This document shows positions 48,101-60,107 of a stretch of 64,000 bases of DNA, piece after piece. The notes under the pieces were generated by a model. It worked only from the letters and a program-made list of their open reading frames with translations, did not search any database and had not been told where the DNA came from. Each line of letters begins with the position of its first letter. Position 1 is the stretch's first letter. Source of the DNA: Dasyornis broadbenti (taxonomy: Eukaryota; Chordata; Aves; Passeriformes; Dasyornithidae); assembly GCA_013397935.1 (NCBI GenBank), contig VZRN01011464.1:285105-349104 (forward strand), read 5' to 3'. A program made the translations under genes and the position numbers.

Positions 48101-49750
48101 ACATAGCATTCACAGTGCTGGAATGAGCAAAATTAATGCTTCTCTTACAAGGCAGTGAAACCCCCCCTGCTCTCAACTACCACTGAAATAATACCAGCAT
48201 TATGAACAGTAAATAATTGCCTCAGTTTTTAACTAGCAAGACTGACCTCCACAAATCCTAGATTCCTGAGACCAAGGGGAAAAGTCTGGAGCAGCAGATT
48301 TGCCATTGATAGAAGAGTCAGGGACTCCTATCTAAGGTCAGGAAATACTCAAGAAAATAGTACACATTGATACAGTCTTGTAAGATTTCTCACTGTTTAC
48401 GAGGATAAAATGAACATATACACAAATGTCAAACTGCTGGTAATATTATCAAAGATTAATTGTTAATTAATTGTCTTTTTCATTTAGCCTCCCTTAGAAC
48501 CAAATCCACATTAACAGTAGTTACTAAGGAGAAAAATAAAATTTTCACATAGTTAAATTTTCACCACCTCTTCTTACCATTTTATATTGTCTTCTTCATG
48601 ATATTTTTAACACATCATACCTCTTTTACCTCTTGGTCATAGCCTGATATAAGTCCATGGAGTTTCAGGCAGTTAATGGCATTTATATTTATATCATAAA
48701 TGGAAAAAAACTTTGAGATTTAATCAGATCATTACTATTTATCAAGAGATTTTTACCGTAGATCAAGTCACACATCAATAAAGATTTGAAAGATGATAAA
48801 GTTTCTCTAAGCAAAAATGCTTTCATGGTATATTCAAACTTTTAATAAAGCTGAATGCTTTCTTTTGCATTATTTTCAGTAGTATTTGTTGTGTATGAAA
48901 ATACTGTCTTATTTCTTTTTCCAAAATTGTAGACTGTGGCATTAAGTTTGACCCATGAGAATCTTCCAAGGTTGCGGAAGAAATTCTTGTCTACTATATT
49001 TGGTTGAAATTAGAGCCTCCATTTTGATTTCACTAACTTAAGCCTCCATATTGACATTATGTTGTTTCAGATTATAGTAGTCAATAAATTGATGTCAAGA
49101 GTTCTTTGTGCCTACACCTATTTCTGTAATGAAATGCTTCCATATATCAATCCGCACATTAGGTTTTACTGAAGGACTTCACTTTTCATAAAGAAACATT
49201 CTTATGAAATAAAAATTCCAAGGATGTTTCTTTGTTGTGCTATACAGTCATTGTATCACATAAAAATTAGGTTAAGTGGGACTATCAAAACCTGCAGCAT
49301 GGCAAGGTCATCTGTATGTGCCAGTCCTGGCAGATAGTCTGTGTTTAAGATGTGAGTGGAACTCCACAACCTTCCTTGCACAAAGATTCCTGTGCTTTAA
49401 TCTTGCTGATCGTTAGACTTTTTCTGCTCTCTGTTTAACTCAGTCTTTCTTGCTGCATCTGGAGCCACTGTCTTGTTCACAGGGAGTGCAGATATTTTCT
49501 CTTTCAACATTACTTAAAATACCTGAAGACAGTTTTCATTTTCCTTTTATAACTTTGCTGCTGCTTAAATAGATAATCCCTTTCATTCGTTTTTTTTCTG
49601 TTGGATAACTTTTTTCAGTAGTCATCATTCTCTTTGCCACTATAATCTCTCCAGCCGGTACACATTTTTCCTCTCGTGCAACATATAAATATTAGCATAA
49701 AATCTTTGCCCTGTTTTCGCCCTGTATCTTCCAGACTACTTTTGAATTAT
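45166..49750. other. Long AT-rich intergenic stretch, no gene recognised
   Basis: No repeat family or exon was recognised. A-runs occur at 46781 and 47848. The sequence 47220-47530 is free of simple repeats and dense in octamer- and homeodomain-like words. That can be a sign of conserved non-coding DNA but cannot be judged from one genome. Confidence 0.45.
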
Positions 49751-50480
49751 TTTTAAGCTGACTGCTCCCTTACTGGTTTCATCTTGCAGATTATTTCTAC
49801 AAGAAATAATCTGTACCTTATATTTCATCCAATTTTTAGGCCATTCCTCCCCTTCGTCAAGATAATTTTGAACTTTAATCCTGTCTCCATCCTTGTGATG
49901 CCTCTCATTTTCATGACATCTGCAAATGTAATAAACATCTTTTCCATTTCAATTCAATTTCAGTTCAATTTGTTAATAAAAACATTGAACAGAACTAGAC
50001 CCATGACAGAACTCTGTCTATTCCCACCTGACCCTTCCTTCTTTTTTGACAGTGAAATATTGCCAAGGACTCCACGGGCACTGTTAGCAAAGCTGTCTAA
50101 CACCCACCTGGTAGTTTTCATCTGGACTATGACTCCAACGTTTGCTTATGAGATTGTCACAAGAGATAATTTCAAATGCCCTACGAAAGTCATGATACAA
50201 CATCTATCGCTTTTCCCCTTTTCACAGTTCCTGCAGTTCTGTCATGGAAGGAAAATAGGCAGGTTTGACAGGATTTACTGTTGGCAATTCAGTCCTGTCT
50301 GTTATTTAATCTACTTGTTATCTTCTACATGCTTAGAGATAGGTTTGATTCCTTGGTAAAATCGTTTCCTGGGAATTGATATTAGACTATAAATTGTATA
50401 ATTCAGTGACTTCTCTTGTTTCTTATGAGTAGTCACAAAATGTCTTCTTCTTCAAGTCTTCCAGCATCTTATCTATGCTT
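49751..50480 (-). pseudogene. Very old CR1/L3-like LINE reverse transcriptase relic, minus strand
   Basis: On the minus strand the RT domain is readable in pieces and in the right order. A region corresponding to the QHGFxKxKSCxTNL block lies near 50280-50240. Next is DFRRAFEIISCDNLI (about 50190-50146), against DFSKAFDTVSHDLLI. Then comes SSVMGLVLFNVFINKLN (about 50020-49970), against GSVLGPVLFNIFINDL. Finally FADVMKMRG (about 49925-49899) stands for the catalytic FADD box, with its second aspartate lost. Frame changes and stops separate them. The spacing fits one RT domain. The plus-strand open frame 49784-50359, the longest in the window, lies antisense across this relic and is not a gene. 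Confidence 0.75.
49787..49813. repeat. Perfect 12-bp inverted repeat with 3-base loop
   Basis: CAGATTATTTCT, loop ACA, AGAAATAATCTG. It lies inside the RT relic, at a place where no hairpin is expected from the family. No T-run or other terminator feature follows. Confidence 0.85.
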
Positions 50481-53400
50481 CCCAGTTTCACAGAAAGTAA
50501 CCCTCAAATACAAAAGCAGCTGGGCTTTGGCACATTGTACTTGTTAGCTGTTGTTATACCTTATTTTCCACCCCTAATCTCACCCAGTGCAGAGTTTACC
50601 ATTTTTATGGCAACCATAAAAAGTTACTATTGGTAACCAGAGGCAACCATTCCATTTTCTGCTCTACTTTTGTTGGAGATACCCTCATAGACTATCACTT
50701 GCTTACGTTATACCAGCAAGCCAGTTAAGTGATTATTATCTTCTATTTCTAGTAAAATAAACTGGGAGAGCTCATTTTCATCTTCAGTTGCAACTCTTTA
50801 AGACAACCTGGCTCATTTGACTAAAATGAGTTAGAAGACACTCACATCATGATGTGAAGGAGAAAGTGATTAGCAGCTGGGAACAGGATTGGGGTCATTA
50901 CCTCTGCAAGCAACACAGCTGGAGAGGGAAGAAGGCATGTGTTCTGGCTTCAATTTTCATCTAGCTGGGAAAATTTAGCATTTCAAGAGATATTAGCATT
51001 GAACACTGGACTTTTTCACAATCTTATTTTCCAAAATATCTTGTAGTCAGCTAATACAACCAGTTCTTTCTTTTCCCCTGCTGCTTCTATCTAATCAGCT
51101 ACTGAAAGCAGAGGAAATTTCACAGCTTTTGCCTCTACTGAATAATATTATTTTTCTCATCTGTCTGCATCTCCAGTTCTCAAGACAATAGAGCTTTTTC
51201 ATTATATTCTTACACCTAGTACATTGAATTACTTTTCTAAATATAGGCAACTACCACTAGTACATCCTTATGGCTTTAAATGGATCTCAGTAAATGCATT
51301 AAATACAATTTGGCCTAAGTCAAGTCGTTAAGAAATTTCACCACAATGGAAGACCTGTAGTTCCCTTCACCATGGTCCACCACAATCTTCCCTTTAGGTA
51401 CTGATTTATACCCTATCACATTTTGTTTAGTAATCCTATAATCTCCAGTTTATTCATAATTTATGAGTAAAGCTCAAGGACATGTCTTTCAGGAATGATG
51501 CAGAGAATGTTTTTCTGATGTGCATGTGGGACTCTGTGATGAGCTTAAAAAGACTGGAGGCCAAAAACCAAGGCAGATCTATTTCTCTGACAAAGGCAAA
51601 GTGCTGTAGAAGTAATTTTTTAGTGACTCCCCTAACATCCTCATTTATCCTTAGATCCTATTCTCCCTGGCATTAATTGCAGGACTTTTGCTGAACTTCA
51701 AAGGGAAAAGAATCAGAATACCAAGCAGGTAAAATCTCCCACAAACTGAAACTCTACATAGAAGCAGCTCTAGTACAAATCATTGGGAAAATACTAAAGA
51801 CACTTATGTAAGCCTCAAAGTCAATAAAGATAAAAATTTGAGCCAGGAACAGCTTTTCAAGAAAGACAGAGAGCACTTGAAATCAGAACCTGATGAGTAA
51901 TTAATGGCATTATAAGCTGCAGTTCCTGATATAGGTTGGAGGGCTCCTTTATTATGATGTCTCATTTTTTTGATTAATCCTATAAATTTATACTCCATGA
52001 TGACAAGCACAAAAATTCAGATATTATTTAATCCTCTTTGTCTCATTGTAAATACAACTTTTCACAGAGAATTATGTTTTAGGAAAAGGCTTTCAGTGTC
52101 TTTCAGGCAGCAGTAAGAGACGAAAAAAAATCCATTCTTGGCCAGTTCTTTTTACAGTCGTGGTTTCTATTTTTCAATAGTTTTAATATCCATAAGCAAA
52201 ATACTGTATGAAAATAGACTTTACATGTTGGATTGTAACACCATTCCAAAGTTCCAGTTACAAAAAGGATGACCTTTACAGTTGAGGGATGGCCTTTCAC
52301 ACAGCCCTATGTGAAAAGGGTCTAGGCACAACTTTTCAGTGATGTGTATGTGACACAGTCCTTTTTCACAAGAAATTTCGAGAATTCACAGATGTAAATT
52401 CATCTGAAAGAAGAAACATAGGCACAACAATACCCTATGTAACGTGAAACCAGAAAATAAGGTTGTGGTAAATATTCTGGAGATGAAAACCTATAAACAG
52501 AAAAATTATTGTGTCACAGTTATTCCAGAAAGCATGAATAGACTATTGATTTGGGTTTCGTACATAACCTAATAAGACCTTTCCTTATCAGGTGCATTTT
52601 CAAGTTATCTAGCCACTAGTTCCCTGAACTTTTAGCACATTCATTGTGATGCTTTCTTACATTCACACACTGTTTTCAACTCTAATAATATCTAATAAAT
52701 ATAGTTAAGGTTATGAACATAAATGCAAACTTCAGGAACTGAAGCTAAGCCAGTTTTTGTGCTGCTATTTTGTTGGCATCCTATCTAAATATTTCCCTTG
52801 GTTTTGGCTCCTGGTTTTAAACTGGGTGCTATTCAGACTAATTCTCAGTTAGAAGACATTTTCTTAAAACTGGAGGGGCCAGCCAGCCACAGTCAGTACA
52901 ATCAGAAGATAGCACAAAGGCTGTTTTTTCTGGCTGTGATGTATTTTTCTTCTTGGTATAAAGATTTTCTGTGTGTGAAGGTAATTGCTAGCAATGGGTT
53001 CCTTTAGAAATATTTTGCCAAGAAATTAACTACATATATCATTAATGAAGTCAGTGTTTCTGCATCACTGTTCATAGAAAATATTCATGTAAATAAGGCA
53101 ATAAACCCAGGAGATTCTATCAAAGACAATGTGCCTAAGCACTCTTCTCCAGAAAGAAAAAGCTATTGTTGTCCTTCACAAATCTGTCTAAATTTTGTAG
53201 TTTTCAAGAGACTTTATCTTACTTTCCTCTATATCTTAATCTTTAGAAGTATTTTATTATATGTACCTGGCTCAGACTGCAAGAAGGTGGAAACTTTCAA
53301 AATAAATAGTTCGGTCTACTCTGAGAGTGACGTGAGGAAAAATGAGTTTTGCACATTAACTTTCTGGTCATTAAGCTTATTTATTCTCTTTGAGAAACTA

Positions 53401-56060
53401 ATGGAGACATAAAACAAGTGATGAACATCTGATTTTCACCATTCACCTGACAAACAGGTCTTGGTTAACCAAGCCATGAGCCTTTCAAGAAGCCTGAGTT
53501 TATCCACACCACACAGAAACCCATTCAAACTTTACGGCAAAGTTTAGCATATGTTGAGCATACTCCAGCTGCTGACAGTGGAGGGTGTGTGAGGTCATAG
53601 TATGTGGAAAATCTTGCAGTAGGCCACAAATGTTGGATACACGCATCTTTTCTCCCTCTCTTACTCTCAGCAATTACAGAGCTCTCCTTCCTGAAAATTC
53701 CCTTGCTTTCAGTAGGCAGCCTATCTGTTTTCAGGGCTAAATCATTTGAAGACCATCACTGCCAGATTTCTTTTTTAACACAAGGCATATCCCTTCAGTA
53801 CTCACCAACTAATTACGACTTTTTTCTCCTGTGGTAGAATTACCCAGGAACAGCTACAGTGCTTTAAATACACATCTTAATCTGAATGTGTTGAAATTGT
53901 AGTTTGGAATTCTTTTTCAACATCCTCAGGGACACACAGTGCTGTTGCATGCATGTGGGTGCACTTTACATTGGCTGGAACCATGATCTGAACAGAGCTA
54001 CAATAAAGTCTAGAATCTTAAGTGAATGTTGTTTTTCATTCCTGTGTGTCTCGCTTCCCTGCAAATGAGGCAGAGCCAATGCTGACCCCTTCATTTCAGG
54101 TTATGAAGATAAGTTCTTCATTAGTGCTTTGAAAAATACCAGGTGCTGTGATGTGAACGGCAAAGGAGCAACGAGAAATAAACCTGTAATTCTGGATGCA
54201 GAATTTGTGTGCATCAGGGCTGACTCACCGAGAAACTGAGATAGCAGCACTATTTATTTGCTGGCTCTCTCCTTAAAGACTATTAAGATATGTAGGATTA
54301 AAGCTGCAGAGGCAATTTCTTATTTTCTGAGTGCTTCATTCTAGAAATGTTACCCACATCACATTAAAAATCCTATTCTGTCAATTTACCTTTGCAAAGA
54401 AACAAGAGGCTGACAGGAGGTGTATATTTGCATCTTGCCCCAGCAAGGTGCTGGCACTAAGCCAGAGCATTCACTGAGAGCCAGGCACTCAAAAGCACTC
54501 CTTAGGGTGCACGGAGGCAGTGAGAGCAGGAAACTGAACTCAACCACCTCAAAAGCCTCTTCCATGCTTATGATATCTATCTAGACATAAGCACTTTTAT
54601 CCACAAAGCAATAAGAAATCAACAGTAGCAAAACATTTGCTTCTGGTTTTGGATACAAGGAGCCAGGACTAATCAGTTTCTTCACACACAGAACAGTTAC
54701 AAAAGATGGAGTTTTGCAGATACCTTCACAGAGACAAGCTCAGTACATTCTTCTCTTGAACAGCTGCAGTGTAGTTTTATGATAAGTAATAAAATCAAAC
54801 CCATGATGGCTAGTAAATTACTTTGAGATATTTCTATCTGATAGTTTTCTTACACTGAAACTGCTGCCTAACAGTAGCCAGTGCCGCAAACCCATACACA
54901 ATTATTTCAAGGATGTGATTTCAAGGAACGTATTTTGCTTGCCTTCCCTGGAGATATACAGCAAAAATTTTACTTTAACATTCCAGTTTTCTTCATATGG
55001 CCTATAAGGAAGTAATTAAAATGAGCAGTTGCCAAGGTTGTACGGCTAACTTACAAAAATATGTGTATCCCATTGTATACATCTGAACGAATAGTTATGA
55101 TGTCTTATTAGCTGCACATTGACAATAAGCTTGGTGCTTTGTCGTTTATATTCTGCTGTTGTTAGGGTTGAAACGAACACCAGACAGCTGCAAGTTTTCA
55201 GGAAAGAATAAATGTTGGGTTTTGTCTAGAAAATTGCCTAGTGCTAATTTTAACATGAGAAGCAATCAATAATTGCAAGAGGAAATCAGGTAGACCTCAG
55301 CAAGATCCTATCTCACCCTTGCCATGTCAATACAAAACTTCCTGTCCATGTGATTAAAATAAAATCAAACAAGCAATAATTTTTGCTAGAAGTAGGATTT
55401 CTTTCCTTTTAAAGCTGAGTTCTGTCAGAATAAACTATAAGAAGACACAAATAAAACTTCTGAGTTATTTTTATTCTTATCAGAAAGTATCCAGAGCATC
55501 ATCATTCATCACCAGAAGAGTGTAAAATGTATTACCTTCTCTCGGCACATCCTGAGTAAAGTGAAGAGCAAATGAGACCACACTTTACAGATGCCCATCT
55601 CCTTCCATTTGTTACTGCAAGAGTTGCAGTGCCAAGTCCATCAGTCTGAAATAAGGAACAGCGCAAAGGGAATTCATGATTACAGAAAAACTAACTGCCG
55701 CAGAACTGAGATATTTCAGCAGTGGAATGTAATAACTATTTATATCACCAGTTTTGGGAAAATTCAGAAATGTACTTGCAATTTGAACATTGCAAATGCA
55801 TCTCTTTTTGTCTACTATGTGCATAAATATTTGCACACATGGAGACGCATACTTCTGGTTGCAATAAAAGCTACCTAGAGTCTATATATCTTTTATTCCA
55901 CAGCTGTTGAATAACAAAAAATATATAAATTAAATAATCCAAGGGATTACTTAAAACAAGTCAACTCCTACCTCTAACTGAATTTTAAGATGCCAATATA
56001 GTCAATTTTTCACCTTTGACCTCATGAGTCTTGTAGTTCTGGCTTCATGCAGACCCTGTT
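50481..56060. other. Long AT-rich intergenic stretch, no gene recognised
   Basis: No repeat family recognised over 5.6 kb. Frames 52798-53007, 53131-53412, 53604-53837 and 55591-55878 (all +) have no motif. A somewhat GC-richer part lies at 54420-54560. Confidence 0.45.
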
Positions 56061-56212
56061 CTGTGATAAAAATCCATCTGTTCCAGGAGCCAGCCTGTAA
56101 CAGAGTCATCTGGGTGCTCTGCTAGAAATTCATTCCACCCCTGGAGCAGCACTGGAACCCAAATCTTGCGCTTGCAGACACTTCTGGCAAAAGTCACCAC
56201 TCTATTAGGTAA
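56061..56212 (-). mobile_element. Possible ancient tRNA-derived SINE relic, minus strand
   Basis: On the minus strand, a segment TAATAGAGTGGTGAC is followed about 30 bases later by GGGTTCCAGTGCTGCTCC, which resembles a B-box GGTTCnAnTCC. It continues into GGGGTGGAATGAATTT-like sequence. The arrangement recalls old amniote tRNA-SINEs whose antisense reads ...GGGACTTGAACC...CTAACCACT. Divergence is large and no tail is seen, so this is a tentative call. Confidence 0.33.
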
Positions 56213-59200
56213 AGATTAAAGTAGACAAGAGTCCCAAAATCTCAGAGCATCTCTGGCAGAGTCCTTGCAGGATGTAAGAACAGAGAAGTGTATTTCTGGT
56301 GCCCATATTTCAATGCAGTATATATGTCTAGACTAAATTCAGACTTGACCTATGCAAATTTAGTCACATCAGGATTTTTCGGGGGGCCTGAAATGTTGGC
56401 ACTTTGGATATCCCCACCTCTCAATCAAATCAGTTTTACTTCCCTAGACTGCTTCTGCAAACAAATGCCCACCAGTGCACCCATATTCCCTTGCTTGGTA
56501 CTTCATGCTTTTAGAAGTTTTATAAACTGTGGTACTTTAGTGTTAATAGTCACAGAGGTCTCTTGGTCACAATTCCTTGCATATGGAGCTGCTGTCCAAA
56601 CTAGACATTGGGAAGAAAAGGGTATAAGGAAAATACATTCTTTCTGTCAGACTTAAATGCCTGCTGAAGAAATACCCTGAGAAGTGTCTGCAAAACTAGG
56701 ATTCACAGCCTGGCATTGCCTTCATGCTGTACAATCGCACCTCTGAGCACAGGTATCCAAAAGTACTTATCAGTCATTGGATGCTAATGATTGTACAGCC
56801 TCCCCATTCAGACTGGGACTGTGTCTAAACATCAACATAAAAATGCCAAGGGCTTTGAATCCCTCCTCTAGAGAAGCACCTCACCAGAACTCCACTCCAA
56901 CTTTTCATTCCCTTCTCTACCACTGAGATTTCCCACATTAATTAATCATATTTGCAACACGCTGCATCACCAACCCTCGGAGATGAAGTCGGTGAATTGA
57001 TTAAATGGTTTGCAACCAAGTGCCACTAATTTGAAAATAGCCCATATTTGAATCAGTCCTTCACTGCAAACACAGGAGTAACAGCAAGATGATCTGGTGC
57101 TGGAACAAGACCTCTCATGAAAGATGTTTAACTAGGGATGCACATAGGTGTCATCAGCTCAGGCCATACTCCAAGAGAGTTTCTGCACTATTCAGTGTTC
57201 TCAGAAAGAGGTCTCTGAAGAGTTTGAACTTTCTTTCCTCAGCTAGTGAGACTTAGACTTCACTCCATATTGCAGGCAAAATCTTTGCTTTCTGCAATCC
57301 CCAGCTGGCCATGATTACTGATGTACCTTGATGTGATGTCTTCAGTGCCTAAGAAATTCCAAGTAGCACCAAATACAGCCATGTGTCTCCTAGCAACAGA
57401 GACTATCATGAACAAATCAAGCTCATTTTCCAGTGGTTTCCTTTGGAACGAGGCTGAGGAACACAGATTTTCTGTGAATCTTTGCCGCAGCGCTTGTGGG
57501 CAGAAAAATACACCCTGACACTGATTAATCCATGTGTTAGAGCACATCACTCTGCAGACACCCCAGCTCTGGCACCGTGGCAGCGTACCATTCATATGGC
57601 AGAGCATCTAGATGAAAGAGCCTTACCTTCCACATCAGGCCTCCCCCACAGAAATGCCAATTCCTTAGATGTAGGTAGATGCATTTGCATTAATAGCTTT
57701 TGCCATGTGGGTTGTGTGCCAGGTGCCAGATTGTGAGATCTGTTCCCTTGTGAGAGTAAGTTTGGGACCCATTCTATAAAATTCGTCCTCAAATTCAAGG
57801 TCTTGGCCCTACAGTGTTTTTTAGGGTTTTTTATATGACCTATGCCCCAGATAGAAGAACAAAAATCTACAGCTCAGAAATGAAAAGCATCTGTGACAGC
57901 TCTAGTCTTCCAGTATAACAGAGTTCTCTACTGCAGCAGTAAAACTCAGATATGCAGATGACATGAATTTCTTAGAGGCTGATCCAAAAATGCCCTCTCT
58001 GCTCTCTTTACCCTCTACCCGCATCCCCCAGAAAAATAAGGCATCACAAATTTCCTCTGTTACTACCCCCAGTGCAGACTGTATTTTTTTTTACCTTGCC
58101 CTATCCAACAAATACGTGACAAGATGTGCATTTTAAAAGATAATATTGGAAGAAAGGCTCAAACTCTAGGAAAGTAAGAGTTCTTAATTTCTGCTACTAC
58201 TGTGCTGTTCCCCTGGAAGAGGAGGGTACAACATAACTGTGTGTGGCAGATGTGTAGTCACAGTAGTGAATACTTCTCTGGAAGGTGTTCAGGCACTCTG
58301 AGACTAAGAAATATAGCATAGTATAGCATAGCATAATTTGCAGGCCTTTAACTTACTTGCTTATTCTTTGTGTTGTCATCTCCTTTCTCAAGCAACACTA
58401 CTCTTTTGAGGAACACAACTCTGCATGTGTTGAGAATCATGTTTGTGCACACCAGTGCCATTATGCACTGTTTGCAAGTAATCAACTTATTTCTTCTGTA
58501 AAAGTGTTTTTGAATGCCTTGGAAGCTTTGAAGCTACAGAATGCCTTCAGTTCCATGAAACTTCAGAACAACCACAGACAAACAGCAACCAATCTTCAGG
58601 CCACTACCTGTTTGACATCTGTGACTCTTGCACTGAAAAAATTTCTGGAAGAACCAAAATGGATTGCACAGGAATTTGGTAAATATGTATGTTTATTATA
58701 TATCCTCATGTAAACAAACCTTTTTTGTTGGAATCTGTGAGAAGCTGTTTTGAAGAGTTATTGATATATCTGATTTTTTCTGTCACCCTTTTTGGATTTA
58801 ATTTCAAGCTTAGAACAATTTCCTTTTTCAGCTCTCAGAATTCATCGCATGCCCTTTGCTGTCTGAGAAGAGCTGAGCCCACCTGAGCACAAACCCCGTG
58901 CCCACCATGCTTGGCACGCAGCTCTGGACTCCATACCGCTAATGTCTTCTTAATGTGCTTCTACTTCGGCACACTTTGGAGCACTGCTGGTTCTGCATAT
59001 TTTCTATCTCAAAAAAAAAGAATAATTGTGTCATTGCTTTAACTGAAATAGAAATATTACATTTTTATTTTATGTTTTCAGATGTAATTTCTTAGCAAGA
59101 CAACTGTCCTGAAGTTAGGACATCATTTGAGAAATTTTTTGAAAAATAGTATCTCATTAAGTATCTCCTGAAACTTTTTGTTAAACACTGATGTTTCTGT

Positions 59201-59648
59201 AGTATTTTTATATTTATATGTATACAAACACATGGACATACTTCTTTTAAGCTAAAAACAATTTTAAGATGTTCCTGCAAGACTTACACTGCCTTAGTAT
59301 GTTTATTTCTTGCTCATTCTCCTGCATCATATTTAACTCAGATAAGACACATTTTACTTTAGAAAACATATCCAGGAAATTTACATTTTTATATATATAT
59401 ATCTTCCTTTTAACTATTTTCTTAACAACATGCCAGAAAATACTTTCAAAAAGTATTTTAGTCATTGCATACACAAAGCTGTCAGCTAACTCTTTGGAGA
59501 GCAACATCCACATATTTTCACTATCTGAGAGTGTCAGCTGCTGTATTTAAAGAGAGAAAGAATTTCATTCTCCAATCCCATCCAAGCAGATGAAAGAGAG
59601 GTGACAGTAGGTAATACTAGCAAGAAAAATACTTTGGAAGCAAAAAAT
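56213..59648. other. Intergenic sequence, no gene established
   Basis: The frames 56288-56656 (+) and 57260-57607 (-) lack motifs. The segment 58393-58678 (+) is open and flanked by splice-like sites and is listed as a lead. Small tandem repeats lie at 58312-58335 (ATAGC units) and 59391-59402 (AT)6. Confidence 0.45.
59391..59402. repeat. (AT)6 run
   Basis: Six AT units in an AT-rich context. Confidence 0.75.
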
Positions 59649-59684
59649 ATTAGATTAAATCAGATTAGATTAGATTACATTAGA
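59649..59684. repeat. Short (AGATT)n-like tandem repeat
   Basis: Imperfect units AGATT/AGATTA immediately upstream of a CR1 copy, so the CR1 may have landed in or next to it. Confidence 0.65.
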
Positions 59685-59695
59685 CTCTATATAGT

Positions 59696-60107
59696 GTGAA
59701 GTCCTATGAGGAGAGGCTGAGGGAGTTGGGGCTGTTCATCCTGGAGAAAAGGAGGCTCAGGGGTGACCTTATTTCTCTGTACAACTCCCTGAAAGGAGGC
59801 TGTAGTCAGGTGGGGGTCAGTCTCTTCTCCCAGGAAACTGGTGACAGGACAGGAGGAAACGGCTTCAAGTTGCGCCAGCAGAGCAGGTTGGACATCAGGA
59901 AGAATTTCTTCACTGACAGCATGGTCAACTGTTGGAACAGGGTGACCAAGGAGGTGGTGGAGTTACTGACCCTGGAAGTGTTCAAGAAATAACTGGACAT
60001 GACACAGTGCTGTGGTTTTGTTAACAGAGTGGTGGTACTGGCCAATGTTGGTTGGGCTTGATCACCACAGAGGTTTTTCCCAACCATAATGATTCTAAGA
60101 TTTATGA
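59696..60107 (+). mobile_element. CR1 LINE, 5'-truncated, with open ORF2 C-terminus
   Basis: It begins at the ...[12 protein letters not shown] block of CR1 ORF2 and stays open for 98 codons (59696-59992). It passes through [36 protein letters not shown] and [11 protein letters not shown] before a stop in the FKK-LDM stretch, where a CAA or CGA codon appears to have become TAA. The 3' UTR-like part reads GGTTGGGCTTGATCACCACAG and ends in an ATGATTCTAAGATTTATGA tail. It lacks the endonuclease and RT domains, so it cannot move. Open reading over 98 codons and close match to the family suggest a younger insertion than the relics at 37.5, 43.9 and 50 kb. Confidence 0.92.

Noticed and set aside
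49784..50359. 191-codon plus-strand open frame as a protein-coding gene
   Set aside because: It lies antisense across a minus-strand LINE RT relic with readable RT blocks, and no domain is recognisable in the plus frame.
43926..50480. The 50 kb RT relic and the 43.9 kb 3' end as parts of one LINE
   Set aside because: Order and strand fit, but about 6 kb separates parts that should lie within roughly 1.5 kb, and no large insertion between them was recognised.
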